Below are positions 27,201 through 33,629 of a stretch of 64,000 nucleotides of DNA, one piece after another. The translations under genes were made by a program, and so were the position numbers. This DNA comes from Metridium senile (Eukaryota > Cnidaria > Anthozoa > Actiniaria > Metridiidae). The stretch lies in contig OX459104.1 in the NCBI GenBank assembly GCA_949775045.1, positions 7,667,427 through 7,731,426 on the forward strand. The letters are read 5' to 3'. Under the pieces are notes generated by a model that was not told the DNA's origin, did not search any database, and was given only the letters and a program-made list of their open reading frames with translations. How positions within the stretch are numbered: the stretch's first letter is position 1; the number at the start of each line of letters is the position of its first letter.

Positions 27201-28918
27201 AGAGAGGAGTAACATTAGAGAAGGAGAAGGAGGATTACGACGAGCCACCAACGAAAAAGGTGAGAACTGATGACTCAAGTGGATGTAGAGAAGACTGGCT
27301 AGACTCGTCATCTGCATCTGTCCATTTAGAAATTGCAAGACAACTGCGGATAAATGGAGCCAAAGGCAAAGCTTTGTGTGCAGACTTCCCCCAACTCAAT
27401 ACACTTCTGACAGGAGAAATTGATAGGTCTAAAGCCCCAATGATAATCCCATGGACATCATATTCTAAGAGGCACAAATCTAGACTTGCAGAAGTTGCAA
27501 GGCGACAGAACGTGGACAAAATCGGGACTTCCTGGTTCCACAAAGAGCATATTGGTGGAGGATCATTTGGTCATGTGTTTGCTGGAATCAACGAGAAAGA
27601 CGGAAGGGAGATTGCCATTAAGAAAATTGACAAGCTTCGTATGGTACGTCCCGAAGATAAACGAGAGATTAGAAATCTCACAGCTTTGGCAGATTGTGAG
27701 CAAGTAGTTACTTACATCTATTATATTGATAGCGATGACAGCTTTGCATACATTGTTTTAGAACTGATGGAAGGGCATCTTGATGAATATTTTAACGACG
27801 ATATTTTCGACCCACATCAAAGTTATTCGCTTTGCAAAGATGTGGTTATGGGACTTAAATTTTTGCACAATCTCAATCCAAATCCCATTCTTCATCGTGA
27901 TCTCAAACCAGACAACATTCTTTACAAGGTTCATCCCAAGATTTGTCTGAAGATCGCCGACTTTGGCCTTAGCAGCCCTCTGACTACTACTGGTACTACT
28001 GTCCTTGGAACTAACGTTGGTACACGATGTTGGATTGACCCCGAGGTGATCAATTCAGATCCATATCAGCACTCGATGGCATCTGACAACTATACTTGTG
28101 GACTTCTGCTCCACTATATTTTGTCAGTGCAAAAGCATCCATTCAGTCCAGCCGATTGTTCCAAGAAAACAAAAGAAAATAACGATCGTCAAACTCAAAA
28201 CAACATGATGGACAACGCAATGAAGGGTTGGGATAATAACCTTTCTCCAGAGGCCACACACCTTATTAAAGGTCTTTTGTCAAGCAATGTAGCTAAGCGA
28301 CCGTCTGCTGCTGATTCATTATCTCATCCCTTGTTTTGGACCAAGCAGAAAAAGATGACACTTTTAACTGCTGTTGGAAACCAACCAGAAGTCGGATGTC
28401 CACTTCCAGCCTATGGTCCTTTGGATGAAGTCGAATCGGAATTAGAGGCGGAATTCTCAAAAATAGTACAACATTCCACATGGGATGATGCTAAGTTCAC
28501 GTACATGCCTAGTATTTACACCGAAATGACCAAACCTATCGTAAAAGGAAAAGTTCATCCACTTAAACCAAAAGGAAAAAATCCTCTATTTAAACCAAGA
28601 CGGTATAAAACTGGATCGGTGGTAGAGTTAATTCGCTTTATCAGGAACTCCATCGCTCACGTATCTGATGCTAGCAGACCAACTGTTATCAAAAAACAAA
28701 TCCTTCAAAATGCGGTGTTTCTGGACTACTTCCCACACCTTGTCATAGAAGTCTTTAAGATCGTCTGCAAACACGGATGGGATACAAGAGAAGAAATCAA
28801 GCATGCAATGTCAAGTGATGAATGTAAGTTGTCTGTTTACACATATATCCATTCACTCGTCCATTCACTGATTTTTTCATTCGTTCATTTACACATCCAT
28901 TCATTCTTGTATTCTTGA
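12218..28918 (+). CDS. Giant ankyrin-repeat / protein kinase / KEN-endoribonuclease protein (RNase L-like architecture)
   Basis: The frame is open for 5,566 codons; the ATG follows TTTCAAG. Residues ~18-4272 are about 129 ankyrin repeats of 33 residues (TALMFAAEHNNKEIAKLLIE type). About 4272-4960 holds more diverged ankyrin repeats and linker, and a basic KKVR patch lies near 5010. The kinase domain spans ~5104-5371: Gly-loop GGGSFGHV, VAIK-type Lys5135, HRDLKPDN from 5226, DFG Asp5248. The SHPLFW phrase is typical of the kinase/KEN junction in IRE1 and RNase L. The KEN domain spans ~5372-5535 with the Arg-x4-His pair at R5476/H5481, matching the catalytic Arg and His of RNase L and IRE1. In these families the kinase part drives dimerisation and KEN cleaves RNA. 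Ankyrins replace the transmembrane lumenal sensor of IRE1, so a soluble protein is inferred. The last ~30 codons run into TTCA repeats; a GTAAGT donor at 28824 probably ends the exon earlier. The ligand is unknown. Confidence 0.88.
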   Translation: MESNDRFQNLTLNDDGVNVVFHNGLTPLMDAILDSDNERSLRLIVGGADVNISDNHGKTALMLAAEHNNKDIVKLLIEKGAGINVSDEDGWTALMFAAEHSNNEISKLLIEKGAEINVSDTSGQTALMFAAEHNNKEIAKLLIEKGAEINVSYEDGWTALMFAAVNNNEQIAKLLIKKGAEINVSDEDGKTALMFAAVNNNEKIAKLLVKKGAQINVSDEDGRTALMVASEHSNNEISKLLIEKGAEINVSDTSGQTPLMFAAEHNNKKIAKLLIEKGAGINVSDEDGWTALMFAAEHSNNEISKLLIEKGAEINVSDTSGQTALMFAAEHNNKEIAKLLIEKGAEINVSDEDGWTALMFAAVNNNEQIAKLFIKKGAEINVSDEDGKTALMFAAEHSNNEISKLLIEKGAEINVSDTSGQTALMFAAEHNNKEIAKLLIEKGAEINVSDEDGWTALMFAAVNNNEQIAKLFIKKGAEINVSDEDGKTALMFAAEHNNKEIAKLLIEKGAEINVSDEDGWTALMVASEHSNNEISKLLIEKGAEINVSDTSGQTALMFAAEHNNKEIAKLLIEKGAEINVSDEDGWTALMFAAVNNNEQIAKLFIKKGAEINVSDEDGKTALMFAAEHNNKEIAKLLIEKGAEINVSDEDGWTALMVASEHSNNEISKLLIEKGAEINVSDTSGQTALMFAAEHNNKEIAKLLIEKGAEINVSDEDGWTALMFAAVNNNEQIAKLFIKKGAEINVSDEDGKTALMFAAEHNNKEIAKLLIEKGAEINVSDEDGWTALMVASEHSNNEISKLLIEKGAEINVSDTFDQTALMFAAEHNNKKIAKLLIEKGAEINVSDTSGQTPLMFAAVNNNEEIAKLLIEKGAEINVSDIHGKTALMFAAVNNNKEISKLLIEKGAEINVSDTSGQTPLMFAAVNNNEQIAKLLIEKGAAINVSDIHGKTALMFAAVNNNKEIAKLLIEKGVEINVSDTSGQTPLMFAAEHNNKKIAKLLIEKGAEINVFNEYGRTALMVASEHSNKEISKLLIEKGAEINVSDTSGQTPLMFAAEQTQQEIAKLLIEKGAEINVSDIHGKTTLMVASEHSNNEISKLLIEKGVEINVSDTSGQTPLMFAAEHNNKKIAKLLIEKGAEINVFNEYGRTALMVASKQGNKEISKLLIEKCAEINVSDTSGQTALMFAAEHNNKEIVKLLIEKGAEINVSDTSGQTPLMFAAEHNNEEIAKLLIEKGAEINVSDTSGQTPLMFASVKTDEDIAKLLIEKGAEINVSDTSGQTPLMFAAEHNNKEIAKLLIEKGAEINVSDTSGQTPLMFAAEHNNEEIAKLLIKKGAEINVSNEDGWTALMFAAEHNNEEIAKLLIEKGAEINVSDEDGWTALMFAAVNNNEQIAKLLIKKGAEINVSDEDGKTALMFAAVNDNEQITKLLIEKGAEINVSDKFGHTALMFATEHNHEEIAKLLIEKGAEINVSNEYGRTALMFATEHSNKEIAKLLIEKGAEINVSDTSGRTALMFAAEHNNKEIAKLLIEKGAEINVSYEDGWTALMFAAVNNNEQIAKLLIKKGAEINVSDEDGKTALMFAAVNNNEKIAKLLVKKGAQINVSDEDGRTALMVASEHSNNEISKLLIEKGAEINVSDTSGQTPLMFAAEHNNKKIAKLLIEKGAGINVSDEDGWTALMFAAEHSNNEISKLLIEKGAEINVSDTSGQTALMFAAEHNNKEIAKLLIEKGAEINVSDEDGWTALMFAAVNNNEQIAKLFIKKGAEINVSDEDGKTALMFAAEHSNNEISKLLIEKGAEINVSDTSGQTALMFAAEHNNKEIAKLLIEKGAEINVSDEDGWTALMFAAVNNNEQIAKLFIKKGAEINVSDEDGKTALMFAAEHNNKEIAKLLIEKGAEINVSDEDGWTALMVASEHSNNEISKLLIEKGAEINVSDTSGQTALMFAAEHNNKEIAKLLIEKGAEINVSDEDGWTALMFAAVNNNEQIAKLFIKKGAEINVSDEDGKTALMFAAEHNNKEIAKLLIEKGAEINVSDEDGWTALMVASEHSNNEISKLLIEKGAEINVSDTSGQTALMFAAEHNNKEIAKLLIEKGAEINVSDEDGWTALMFAAVNNNEQIAKLFIKKGAEINVSDEDGKTALMFAAEHNNKEIAKLLIEKGAEINVSDEDGWTALMVASEHSNNEISKLLIEKGAEINVSDTFDQTALMFAAEHNNKEIAKLLIEKGAEINVSDEDGWTALMFAAVNNNEQIAKLFIKKGAEINVSDEDGKTALMFAAEHNNKEIAKLLIEKGAEINVSDEDGWTALMVASEHSNNEISKLLIEKGAEINVSDTFDQTALMFAAEHNNKKIAKLLIEKGAEINVSDTSGQTPLMFAAVNNNEEIAKLLIEKGAEINVSDIHGKTALMFAAVNNNKEISKLLIEKGAEINVSDTSGQTPLMFAAVNNNEQIAKLLIEKGAAINVSDIHGKTALMFAAVNNNKEIAKLLIEKGVEINVSDTSGQTPLMFAAEHNNKKIAKLLIEKGAEINVFNEYGRTALMVASEHSNKEISKLLIEKGAEINVSDTSGQTPLMFAAEQTQQEIAKLLIEKGAEINVSDIHGKTTLMVASEHSNNEISKLLIEKGVEINVSDTSGQTPLMFAAEHNNKKIAKLLIEKGAEINVFNEYGRTALMVASKQGNKEISKLLIEKCAEINVSDTSGQTALMFAAEHNNKEIVKLLIEKGAEINVSDTSGQTPLMFAAEHNNEEIAKLLIEKGAEINVSDTSGQTPLMFASVKTDEDIAKLLIEKGAEINVSDTSGQTPLMFAAEHNNKEIAKLLIEKGAEINVSDTSGQTPLMFAAEHNNEEIAKLLIKKGAEINVSNEDGWTALMFAAEHNNEEIAKLLIEKGAEINVSDEDGWTALMFAAVNNNEQIAKLLIKKGAEINVSDEDGKTALMFAAVNDNEQITKLLIEKGAEINVSDKFGHTALMFATEHNHEEIAKLLIEKGAEINVSNEYGRTALMFATEHSNKEIAKLLIEKGAEINVSDTSGRTALMFAAVNDNEQISKLLIEKGAEINVSDIHGNTALMFAAVNNNEQIAKLLIEKGAEINVSDTSGQTLLMFAAEHNNKKIAKLLIEKGAEINVSNEYGRTALMVASEHSNKEISKLLIEKGAEINVSDKSGQTPLMFAAVKTDEDIAKLLIEKGAEINVSNEYGQTPLMFAAEHNNEEIAKLLIEKGAEINVSNEYGQTPLMFAAEHNNEEIAKLLIEKGAEINVSNEDGWTALMFAAEHNNKEIAKLLIEKGAEINVSDTSGQTPLMFAAEHNNEEIAKLLIEKGAEINVSDTSGQTPLMFAAVKTDEDIAKPLIEKGAEINVSDTYGQTPLMFAAEHNNKEIAKLLIEKGAEINVSDTSGQTPLMFAAEHNNEEIAKLLIKKGAEINVSNEDGWTALMFAAEHNNKEIAKLLIEKGAEINVSNEDGWTALMFAAVINNEQIAKLLIKKGAEINVSDEDGKTALMFAAVNDNEQITKLLIEKGAEINVSDIHGKTALMFAAVNNNKEIAKLLIEKGAQINVSDEDGRTALMVASEHSNNEEFAKLLIEKGAEINVSDIVGQTPLLYATKHNNEEIAKLLIEKDAEINVSDKFGHTALMFATEHNHEEIAKLLIEKGAEINVSNEYGRTALMFATEHSNKEIAKLFIEKGAEINVSDTSGLTALMFAAVNDNEQIAKLLIEKGAEINVSDIHGKTALMFAAVNNNEQIAKLLIEKGAEINVTDTSGQTLLMFAAEHNNKKIAKLLIEKGAEINVSNEYGRTALMVASEHSNKEISKLFIEKGAEINVSDTSGRTALMFVAVNDNEQIAKLLIEKGAEINVSDIHGKTALMFAAVNNNEQIAKLLIEKGAEINVSDIHGKTALMVADENNNKDISKLLIEKGAEINVSDEDGWTILMFAAKNNNEQIAKLLIKKGAEVNVLNRYGRTALMFAAVETDEDIAKLLIEKGAEINLFDQYGRTALMFAAEHNNEQIAKLLIEKGAEVNLIDQYGRTALMFAAVSNNEEIAKLLIEHGADINVSHNDGQTSLLYAAKHNNEEIARLVIEKGAEINVSDNDGQTSLLYATEHNNEEFAKLLIEKGAEINVSDIVGQTPLLYATKHNNEEIAKLLIEKDAEINVSDKFGHTALMFAAEHNNQEIAKLLIEKGAEINVSDIVGQTPLLYATKHNNEEIAKLLTEKDAEINVSDNDGQTSLLYAAKHNNEEIAKLLIEKGAKINVSDKFGKTALMFAAEHNNQEIAKLLIEKGADGKSALFLAAFNNSEEVAHLLLNSGIDANSVDEYGQTALFAAVTSEHDDQSTDLCDEMEWIETEANQIISDDQTNFDRRQSSITRALVQACNDVNIKDGKGKTALFYAIEHNKETLVRILVDAGADVNIKDTNGQTPLFYAVKYSSDSMVGFLIDSSADVHSRNSNHETALFNAVRYNNTEVIELLVDHHDADVNARNVFGKTPMFYAITSEFAKQTACLLLDKGAKINDTDRCDLSVLSFYIEHQCNNFTFDNYQMEILDIFTDNGIPRCKVFTSTINIMYSTFPCYLNSLLQRDSQKYATKLLTIAKSYAHNDEQKRLIKMLEKHLTYEHLKDKFLELLDVLIQLGANPNSVDTYGNTALHNTVQIPFFLISEEFIMKIVLQLENHRARFDIENHQGQTPLMFFLSSWHRDNINWLNVSTFKAVCRNFLKRASPIRQIATRSGESVFHLLMKLFQTVLSIDDIQRRERVLNGMVEILKLFCPPDIVKGVTVNKADDDLKSPLHLWASLSLASNDDYVNSISGESGELTFEKFMKTIFNILLDCGVMLNARDSKDRTPLHYCRTWCAVKCLVKAGAKRNDDDSRGRTPLLAAAHKSVFMRNTEHFFSDVTDDPKSFFTRCVKLDLDLWACDKEGESVLSLLLASEAFLLAEALVEVACESNSSVLEQLLTVICQDKSTHTFWKCQLVQTILTCRSMPLKINLNPALRSCCLLITKELHEKERGVTLEKEKEDYDEPPTKKVRTDDSSGCREDWLDSSSASVHLEIARQLRINGAKGKALCADFPQLNTLLTGEIDRSKAPMIIPWTSYSKRHKSRLAEVARRQNVDKIGTSWFHKEHIGGGSFGHVFAGINEKDGREIAIKKIDKLRMVRPEDKREIRNLTALADCEQVVTYIYYIDSDDSFAYIVLELMEGHLDEYFNDDIFDPHQSYSLCKDVVMGLKFLHNLNPNPILHRDLKPDNILYKVHPKICLKIADFGLSSPLTTTGTTVLGTNVGTRCWIDPEVINSDPYQHSMASDNYTCGLLLHYILSVQKHPFSPADCSKKTKENNDRQTQNNMMDNAMKGWDNNLSPEATHLIKGLLSSNVAKRPSAADSLSHPLFWTKQKKMTLLTAVGNQPEVGCPLPAYGPLDEVESELEAEFSKIVQHSTWDDAKFTYMPSIYTEMTKPIVKGKVHPLKPKGKNPLFKPRRYKTGSVVELIRFIRNSIAHVSDASRPTVIKKQILQNAVFLDYFPHLVIEVFKIVCKHGWDTREEIKHAMSSDECKLSVYTYIHSLVHSLIFSFVHLHIHSFLYS
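13560..14690 (+). repeat. 396-bp (four-ankyrin) higher-order repeat, 3 tandem units
   Basis: Four successive ankyrins (DEDGW..LFIKKG, DEDGK, DEDGW..MVASEHSN, DTSGQ) repeat as a block with a 396-bp period, three times in the first large copy. The block ends with a DTFDQ variant at ~14,655. The equivalent block in the second copy has four units. Confidence 0.85.
17720..19245 (+). repeat. 396-bp higher-order repeat, 4 tandem units
   Basis: Equivalent of the block at 13,560-14,690, with one extra unit. The DTFDQ variant appears twice here (near 18,813 and 19,209) against once in the first copy, so the extra unit was gained at the 3' end of the block after, or during, the larger duplication. Confidence 0.85.
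28824..28829 (+). promoter_or_regulatory. Probable 5' splice site ending the giant exon
   Basis: GTAAGT interrupts the frame after the KEN domain, at phase 1. Downstream the frame enters TTCA repeats and encodes His/Ser/Phe-rich filler. Candidate acceptors TGTATGTGTAG at 29528 and at about 32,090 are in the duplicated 3' flank. Joining to either would create a stop codon at the junction, because the first exon bases are AA or GA after the phase-1 T. The protein would then end just after the KEN domain. Confidence 0.5.
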
Positions 28919-29144
28919 TAATTAATTAGGTAATTGTTTTAATGATCCAAAGCTTGATCCATTCATTTGTTCGGGTTCATTTAGCGAATCACTCAACTCA
29001 ATCATTTATTCATTTTATCATTCATCCATTCATGTAGTAATAATAATAATAATGCAATGTTTTAAGAAGCATTATCAAAGCTCAATGCTCTTACAAAAAA
29101 AAACAACCAAAATAGAATTATTGAAAAAGAAAAGTTTTTGGTTT

Positions 29145-29460
29145 TTCATGCATTCATTCATTCATCCATTCATTCATTCATTCATTCATCCATTCATTCA
29201 TTCATTCATTCATTCATTCATTCATTCATTCATTCATTCATTCATTCATTCATTCATTCATTCATTCATTCATTCATTCATTCATTCATTCATTCATTCA
29301 TTCATTCATTCATTCATTCATTCATTCATTCATTCATTCATTCATTCATTCATTCATTCATTCATTCATTCATTCATTCATTCATTCATTTATTATTTAT
29401 TTATTCATTCATTTAATCATTCATCCATCCATTCATTCTATCTATTCATTTATTTACAGC
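29145..29460. repeat. (TTCA)n microsatellite
   Basis: About 60 almost uninterrupted copies of ATTC/TTCA. It opens artificial reading frames of Ile-His-Ser-Phe repeats, which are not genes. It lies in the presumed intron after the giant exon. Confidence 0.95.
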
Positions 29461-29740
29461 CCATATAAACATTTATAGAATATGCGCTATATAAATTGAT
29501 TATTGATTCATGATATTTGTATGTGTAGAAAGGCACAATATCTGGATGGGACAGCTACTCTCATTGATGGTACTACAGACTATCAAGACTTCAGAAGGAC
29601 ATATTAAAGCCATACATGTGATACGAAATCATCATAATAGCTAAGACGAACAACACATGTCATATAAAAACATCTTAAAGCCAAGTTAACCGATGTATAA
29701 TCTCAATATTCTACAAATTGATAACCGACGCATAATTAAA

Positions 29741-30011
29741 CACTAAACTTTGGTAGTATTTGTTATCAATTAGTAGAATTTGTTATTTGTTATCAATTAG
29801 TAGAATTAGTAGAATATTGAAATAGAGGGATTTCATGGCAGTCATGTTTGTGGGCAAGTACAAAAGAAAGTTTTTGAATGACAAAGGATTTCATTTCTCT
29901 TGAAAGGAAAGCACCATTGTTTTGACCACAAACATGGTTGCCATGAAATCCCTCTATTTCAATATTCTACTAATTCTACTAATTGATAACAAATACTACC
30001 AAAGTTTAGTG
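29741..30011. mobile_element. Palindromic MITE with ~85-bp inverted arms
   Basis: The left arm begins CACTAAACTTTGGTAGTA and contains GAAATAGAGGGATTTCATGG; the right arm carries the complements and ends CAAAGTTTAGTG. A shorter copy sits in the second segmental duplicate at 32,304-32,478, so the element predates the duplication. Confidence 0.7.
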
Positions 30012-30411
30012 TAGACGCTGAATTGAAGAATCGGTTGCAGGTTCTGAATTAATCATAGAACATATAAGATAAGATCGCAAAGATACCTGGGAAAGCATTA
30101 AATTGTTCAGTAATATCGTATATTTGTAATGTATTTCCTGAGTATTTGTAGAGTTTCAAATCAGAGAGATTATTTCTTTGGATAAAATTCCATGTGTTTT
30201 ACTGACTACATAAAACTTACATACAGCTGATTTGCTACTTATCCATACATCCTAGCGGTCTTGTATGTTCTATGACTTCTAACGACAACGATTCTTCAAT
30301 TCGGTGTAAAAGTGTATATAATTTTAAGCATGGCCGACATGTAATAAATGTGTTTTGCATTTCTTGATATAGTTATTACAGTATAGTAATATAGACAAAC
30401 ATTTGATTTCA

Positions 30412-30880
30412 ATAATACAACTACATTAAGGGTTTCTACTGAGACTAATCTGTTGTAAATTATAGTTTTACGCATGTAATTTTCATATATTAGTGAAGAC
30501 GATTTATATTAATTTATATAATTGTATATCAACAATACAACTACATACATTCATTGTGATGGTTTGTATTGTGTCTAATCTCTTGTAAATTATAGTTTTG
30601 CTCAAGTAATGTATATATATTAATGAAGACGATTTATATCAATAATAGTCAGTAAAAAAGTCAAATGGAGGACTTTGATAATTCCCTAGACACCATGAAA
30701 CTACATCGTCACTACCAGACGGACTGCATGATGATATCAATAATACAACTACATTCAGTGTGATGGTTTATATTGTGTGTAATCTCTCGTAAATTAACGT
30801 TTATGCCCAAGTAATGTATATATATTAATGAAGACGACTTATATCAATTTATATCGTTGTATATCAAGAAATTTCTTGTA
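30412..30880. repeat. ~120-bp AT-rich tandem repeats, copy 1 set
   Basis: Units start CAATACAACTACAT and contain TTGTAAATTATAGTTTT and GAAGACGATTTATAT. There are three to four units, one interrupted by a ~75-bp segment (ACTACATCGTCACTACCAG). The same set recurs at 33,630-34,090. Confidence 0.65.
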
Positions 30881-31059
30881 ATGATCAACATTTTACTTGG
30901 CATACTTTTTTAGAAATAGGTATATATATATTGCATGTGTTATATTCTACTATTGTTGTTGTACAAATAAAATGACACCAAGTTATAAAAGACTGCACAA
31001 TTGCTGACTGCAAACATTCCCTTCTTTTTACACGGAAAGGGGTGGGGGGAATATATAAT

Positions 31060-31370
31060 ACTGTTATATATTCAAGATGTTCTGTTTTTGTTTTGTCTGT
31101 TTTCTTTTTCTTTTTTTTTTTCGCTTCCTTCCTTCTTTGTTTGTTTGCTTGTTTGTTTAATTGTTTGTGTGTATATGTGTTTCTTTCTGTGTTAATTTGT
31201 TTCTTTGTTTGTTTGATCAGTTTTTGTTTGTTTGTTTTCACTCACTCATTCATTGATTTGCCTATCCATTCATCTCCTCATCCACTAGGAAGGCCACAAG
31301 TTAATCAGTTTAATAAACTAAGGAAAATTTATTATATTTTTATTAATTTGTAAATGTAAGGTGAAAATAA
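31060..31370. repeat. Pyrimidine/TTTG-rich low-complexity stretch between the duplicates
   Basis: Dominated by TTTG, TTTC and TTCC runs. The short Phe/Cys/Leu-rich frames in it are compositional artefacts. Confidence 0.7.
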
Positions 31371-31387
31371 AAAATTGTCATTATTAC

Positions 31388-31830
31388 TTTTCATTCAATC
31401 ATTCGCTCACCCCATTTACTCATTTATGTATTCATTAACTCGCCCATTCATTCATTCAGTCATTTATGTATTCATTCGCCCATTTATTCATTCAGTCATT
31501 TATGTATTCATTCGCCCATTTATTCATTCAGTCATTTATGTATTCATTCACCCATTTATTCATTCAGTCATTTATGTATTCATTCACCCATTTATACATT
31601 CAGCCATTTATGTATTCATTCACCCATTTATTCATTCAGTCATTTATGTATTCATTCAGTAATTTATTCATTCAGTCATTTATGTATTCATTCACCCATT
31701 CATTCATTCAGTCATTTATGTATTCATTCAGTAATTTATTCATTCAGTCATTTATGTATTCATTCACCCATTTATTCATTCAGTCATTTATGTATTCATT
31801 CACCCATTTATTCATCGATTCATTTATACG
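31388..31830. repeat. ~36-bp minisatellite built from TTCA words
   Basis: Units of the form CATTCACCCATTTATT followed by CATTCAGTCATTTATGTATT repeat about eleven times with small changes. It lies at the position equivalent to the pure TTCA tract of copy 1, so a simple microsatellite has matured into a longer-period repeat, or the reverse. Confidence 0.8.
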
Positions 31831-32303
31831 TCCATTTATTCTTGTATTTTTGAGTAATTGATCAAGGTTATAATTTTAATGACTCATTGATGTATCCATT
31901 TGTTCCGGTTCACTTAGCAAATCACTCATTCATTTATTTATTCATTTACCCATTCATATTTTCATTCATTCTTTCACTCATGCATTCAATCATTCAATCA
32001 TTCATTCATTCATTCATGTACTCTCCTATTCTCTCATCCCTTGTGTCTGTATTCTTTGATGTATTCATTCAGTGTTATTTGTATGTGTAGGAAGACACAA
32101 TAGCTGGATGGGATGCTTATTCTCTTGGATGGTACTACAGTCCATTAACAATTCAGAGGAACATATCAATAAAGTCATACATGTGATATAAAAACATTAT
32201 AATAGCTAAGACAAACAACACATGTCATATGAAAACATCATATAAGCCAAGTTTAATAACTGATGTATAATCTCAATATTCTACAAATTGATAACCGATG
32301 CAT

Positions 32304-32478
32304 AATAGAGGGATTTCATGGCAGCCATGTTTGTGGGCAAGTACAAAAGAAAGATTTTGAATGACAAAGGGTTTCAGTCCCTTAGGAGTAAAGTTCCATT
32401 GTTTTGACCAAAAACATGGCTGCCATGAAATACCTCCATTTCAATATTCTTCAAATTGATAATGTAAAATTTAGTGTG
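32304..32478. mobile_element. Shorter copy of the palindromic MITE at 29,741
   Basis: Arms with GAGGGATTTCATGGCAGCCA and complement TGGCTGCCATGAAAT face each other across the shared core GTACAAAAGAAAG..TTGTTTTGACCA. The outer parts are deleted relative to the first copy. Confidence 0.65.
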
Positions 32479-32531
32479 GACAATCAATTGAAGAATCGGT
32501 TGGAGGTTCTAAGTCATAGAACATAGAAGAA

Positions 32532-33210
32532 TACTCAAGTACATTAAGGCCTGGGACAGGCCTTATTTTTAGATAAAACGAAATATTTTCGATTTTTTCG
32601 TGAAAACAATCCAAAAGGCAACAAAACTTTCAGATAACCTTGATTCCATTTGGTGGGATCTTTTTGTGTTGCTTTTGGGCAGAACCACTGATTACATGGT
32701 GGGTCACGTGACTTTTTGATATTCAAATTTTCAAATATTCCTCCGGTAGTGAGTGCAAAACGTATCGGAGAAGTAAATACTTAAAGTTATTTCTCTTCTG
32801 CATTGCTTTTCAACAGTGTCTTGGCTCGTTGAAAAAGTAAACTGCTTTAAGGGGTTGTTATGCAAAAAAGGTCACGTGACTTCACATATGCCCATTTATC
32901 TCGTTACCTAAAAGTCAAAGGTCGTCAGCTAAGACAGTATCATATATTTATTAGTGAGAACTATCCTTTGTTGTGGAAAATTTTGTTTCAGCAGCTTTCT
33001 CCACCACCGGAGAGAGCTTTTTATGTTTAGTCATGTGACCTAGCCTGTGACGTCACTAATTATCAAAAAAGGCCATAGAAAAGTTAAGGTCGTTGAGTTC
33101 CATCATATTACCAAAAATAAAATTTATCGAGGAACATTAAGGCAGTTAAAAGTTATATTTTAGTTTTTAGTGAGTCCTCTTGTTATCCCAGGCCTTAATG
33201 TACTTGAGTA
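32532..33210. mobile_element. 675-bp TA-flanked non-autonomous DNA element
   Basis: Perfect inverted ends CTCAAGTACATTAAGGCC and complement GGCCTTAATGTACTTGAG (32,534-33,208), with TA on both sides. The other duplicate lacks it at the matching site (30,070-30,085), giving a clean empty site. The interior has no transposase frame, so it is non-autonomous. TA duplication suggests a Tc1/mariner-type source. Confidence 0.8.
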
Positions 33211-33629
33211 GATCGCAAGGATACCTGGGAAAGCATTAAATTATTCAAATAATATCGTATATTTGAAATGTATTTCCTGAATATTTGTGGAGTTTAAAAT
33301 CAGAGAGATTATTTCTTTGGATAAAATTCCATGTGTTTTCACTGACTACATAAAACTTAGCTGATTTACTACTTACCCATAGATCTTAGCGGTCTTGTAT
33401 GTTCTATGACTTCTAACGACAACGATTCTTCAATTCGGTGTAAAAGTGTATATAATATAAATATGTTTTTGGCATTTCTTGATATAGTTAATACAGTATA
33501 ATATGAAATACATTATCTGTTGTAAATATAATTGTTTTAATGGACTTGAGGACAAAATAGTCAATATAGTCAAACAGTTAAAAAACACGTATCTAATGTT
33601 TAAATAGTATATGAAGACAAACATTTGAT

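Larger units (their letters stand above)
28840..31050. repeat. Segmental duplication of the giant gene's 3' flank, copy 1
   Basis: Shares ordered blocks with about 31,800-34,300. These include the TTCA-rich segment, GATGGTACTACAG, AAAACATC..AAGCCAAGTT, a palindromic MITE, GATACCTGGGAAAGC, AACGACAACGATTCTTCAATT, the 120-bp repeats and the end phrase AGTTATAAAAGACTGC..GGTGGGGGGA. The kinase/KEN exon itself is not duplicated. Confidence 0.8.

Noticed and set aside
29052..29468. Ile-His-Ser-Phe repeat proteins
   Set aside because: Translation of the (TTCA)n microsatellite, with no start context or conserved ends.
30665..30745. Short peptide-like frame starting MEDFDNSLDTMKLHRHYQT
   Set aside because: The duplicate at 33,890-33,965 is similar in DNA but carries indels and a stop in place of the frame, so there is no coding constraint.
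31375..32090. Frames with YSFTHLFIQSF repeats
   Set aside because: Translation of the TTCA-derived 36-bp minisatellite.
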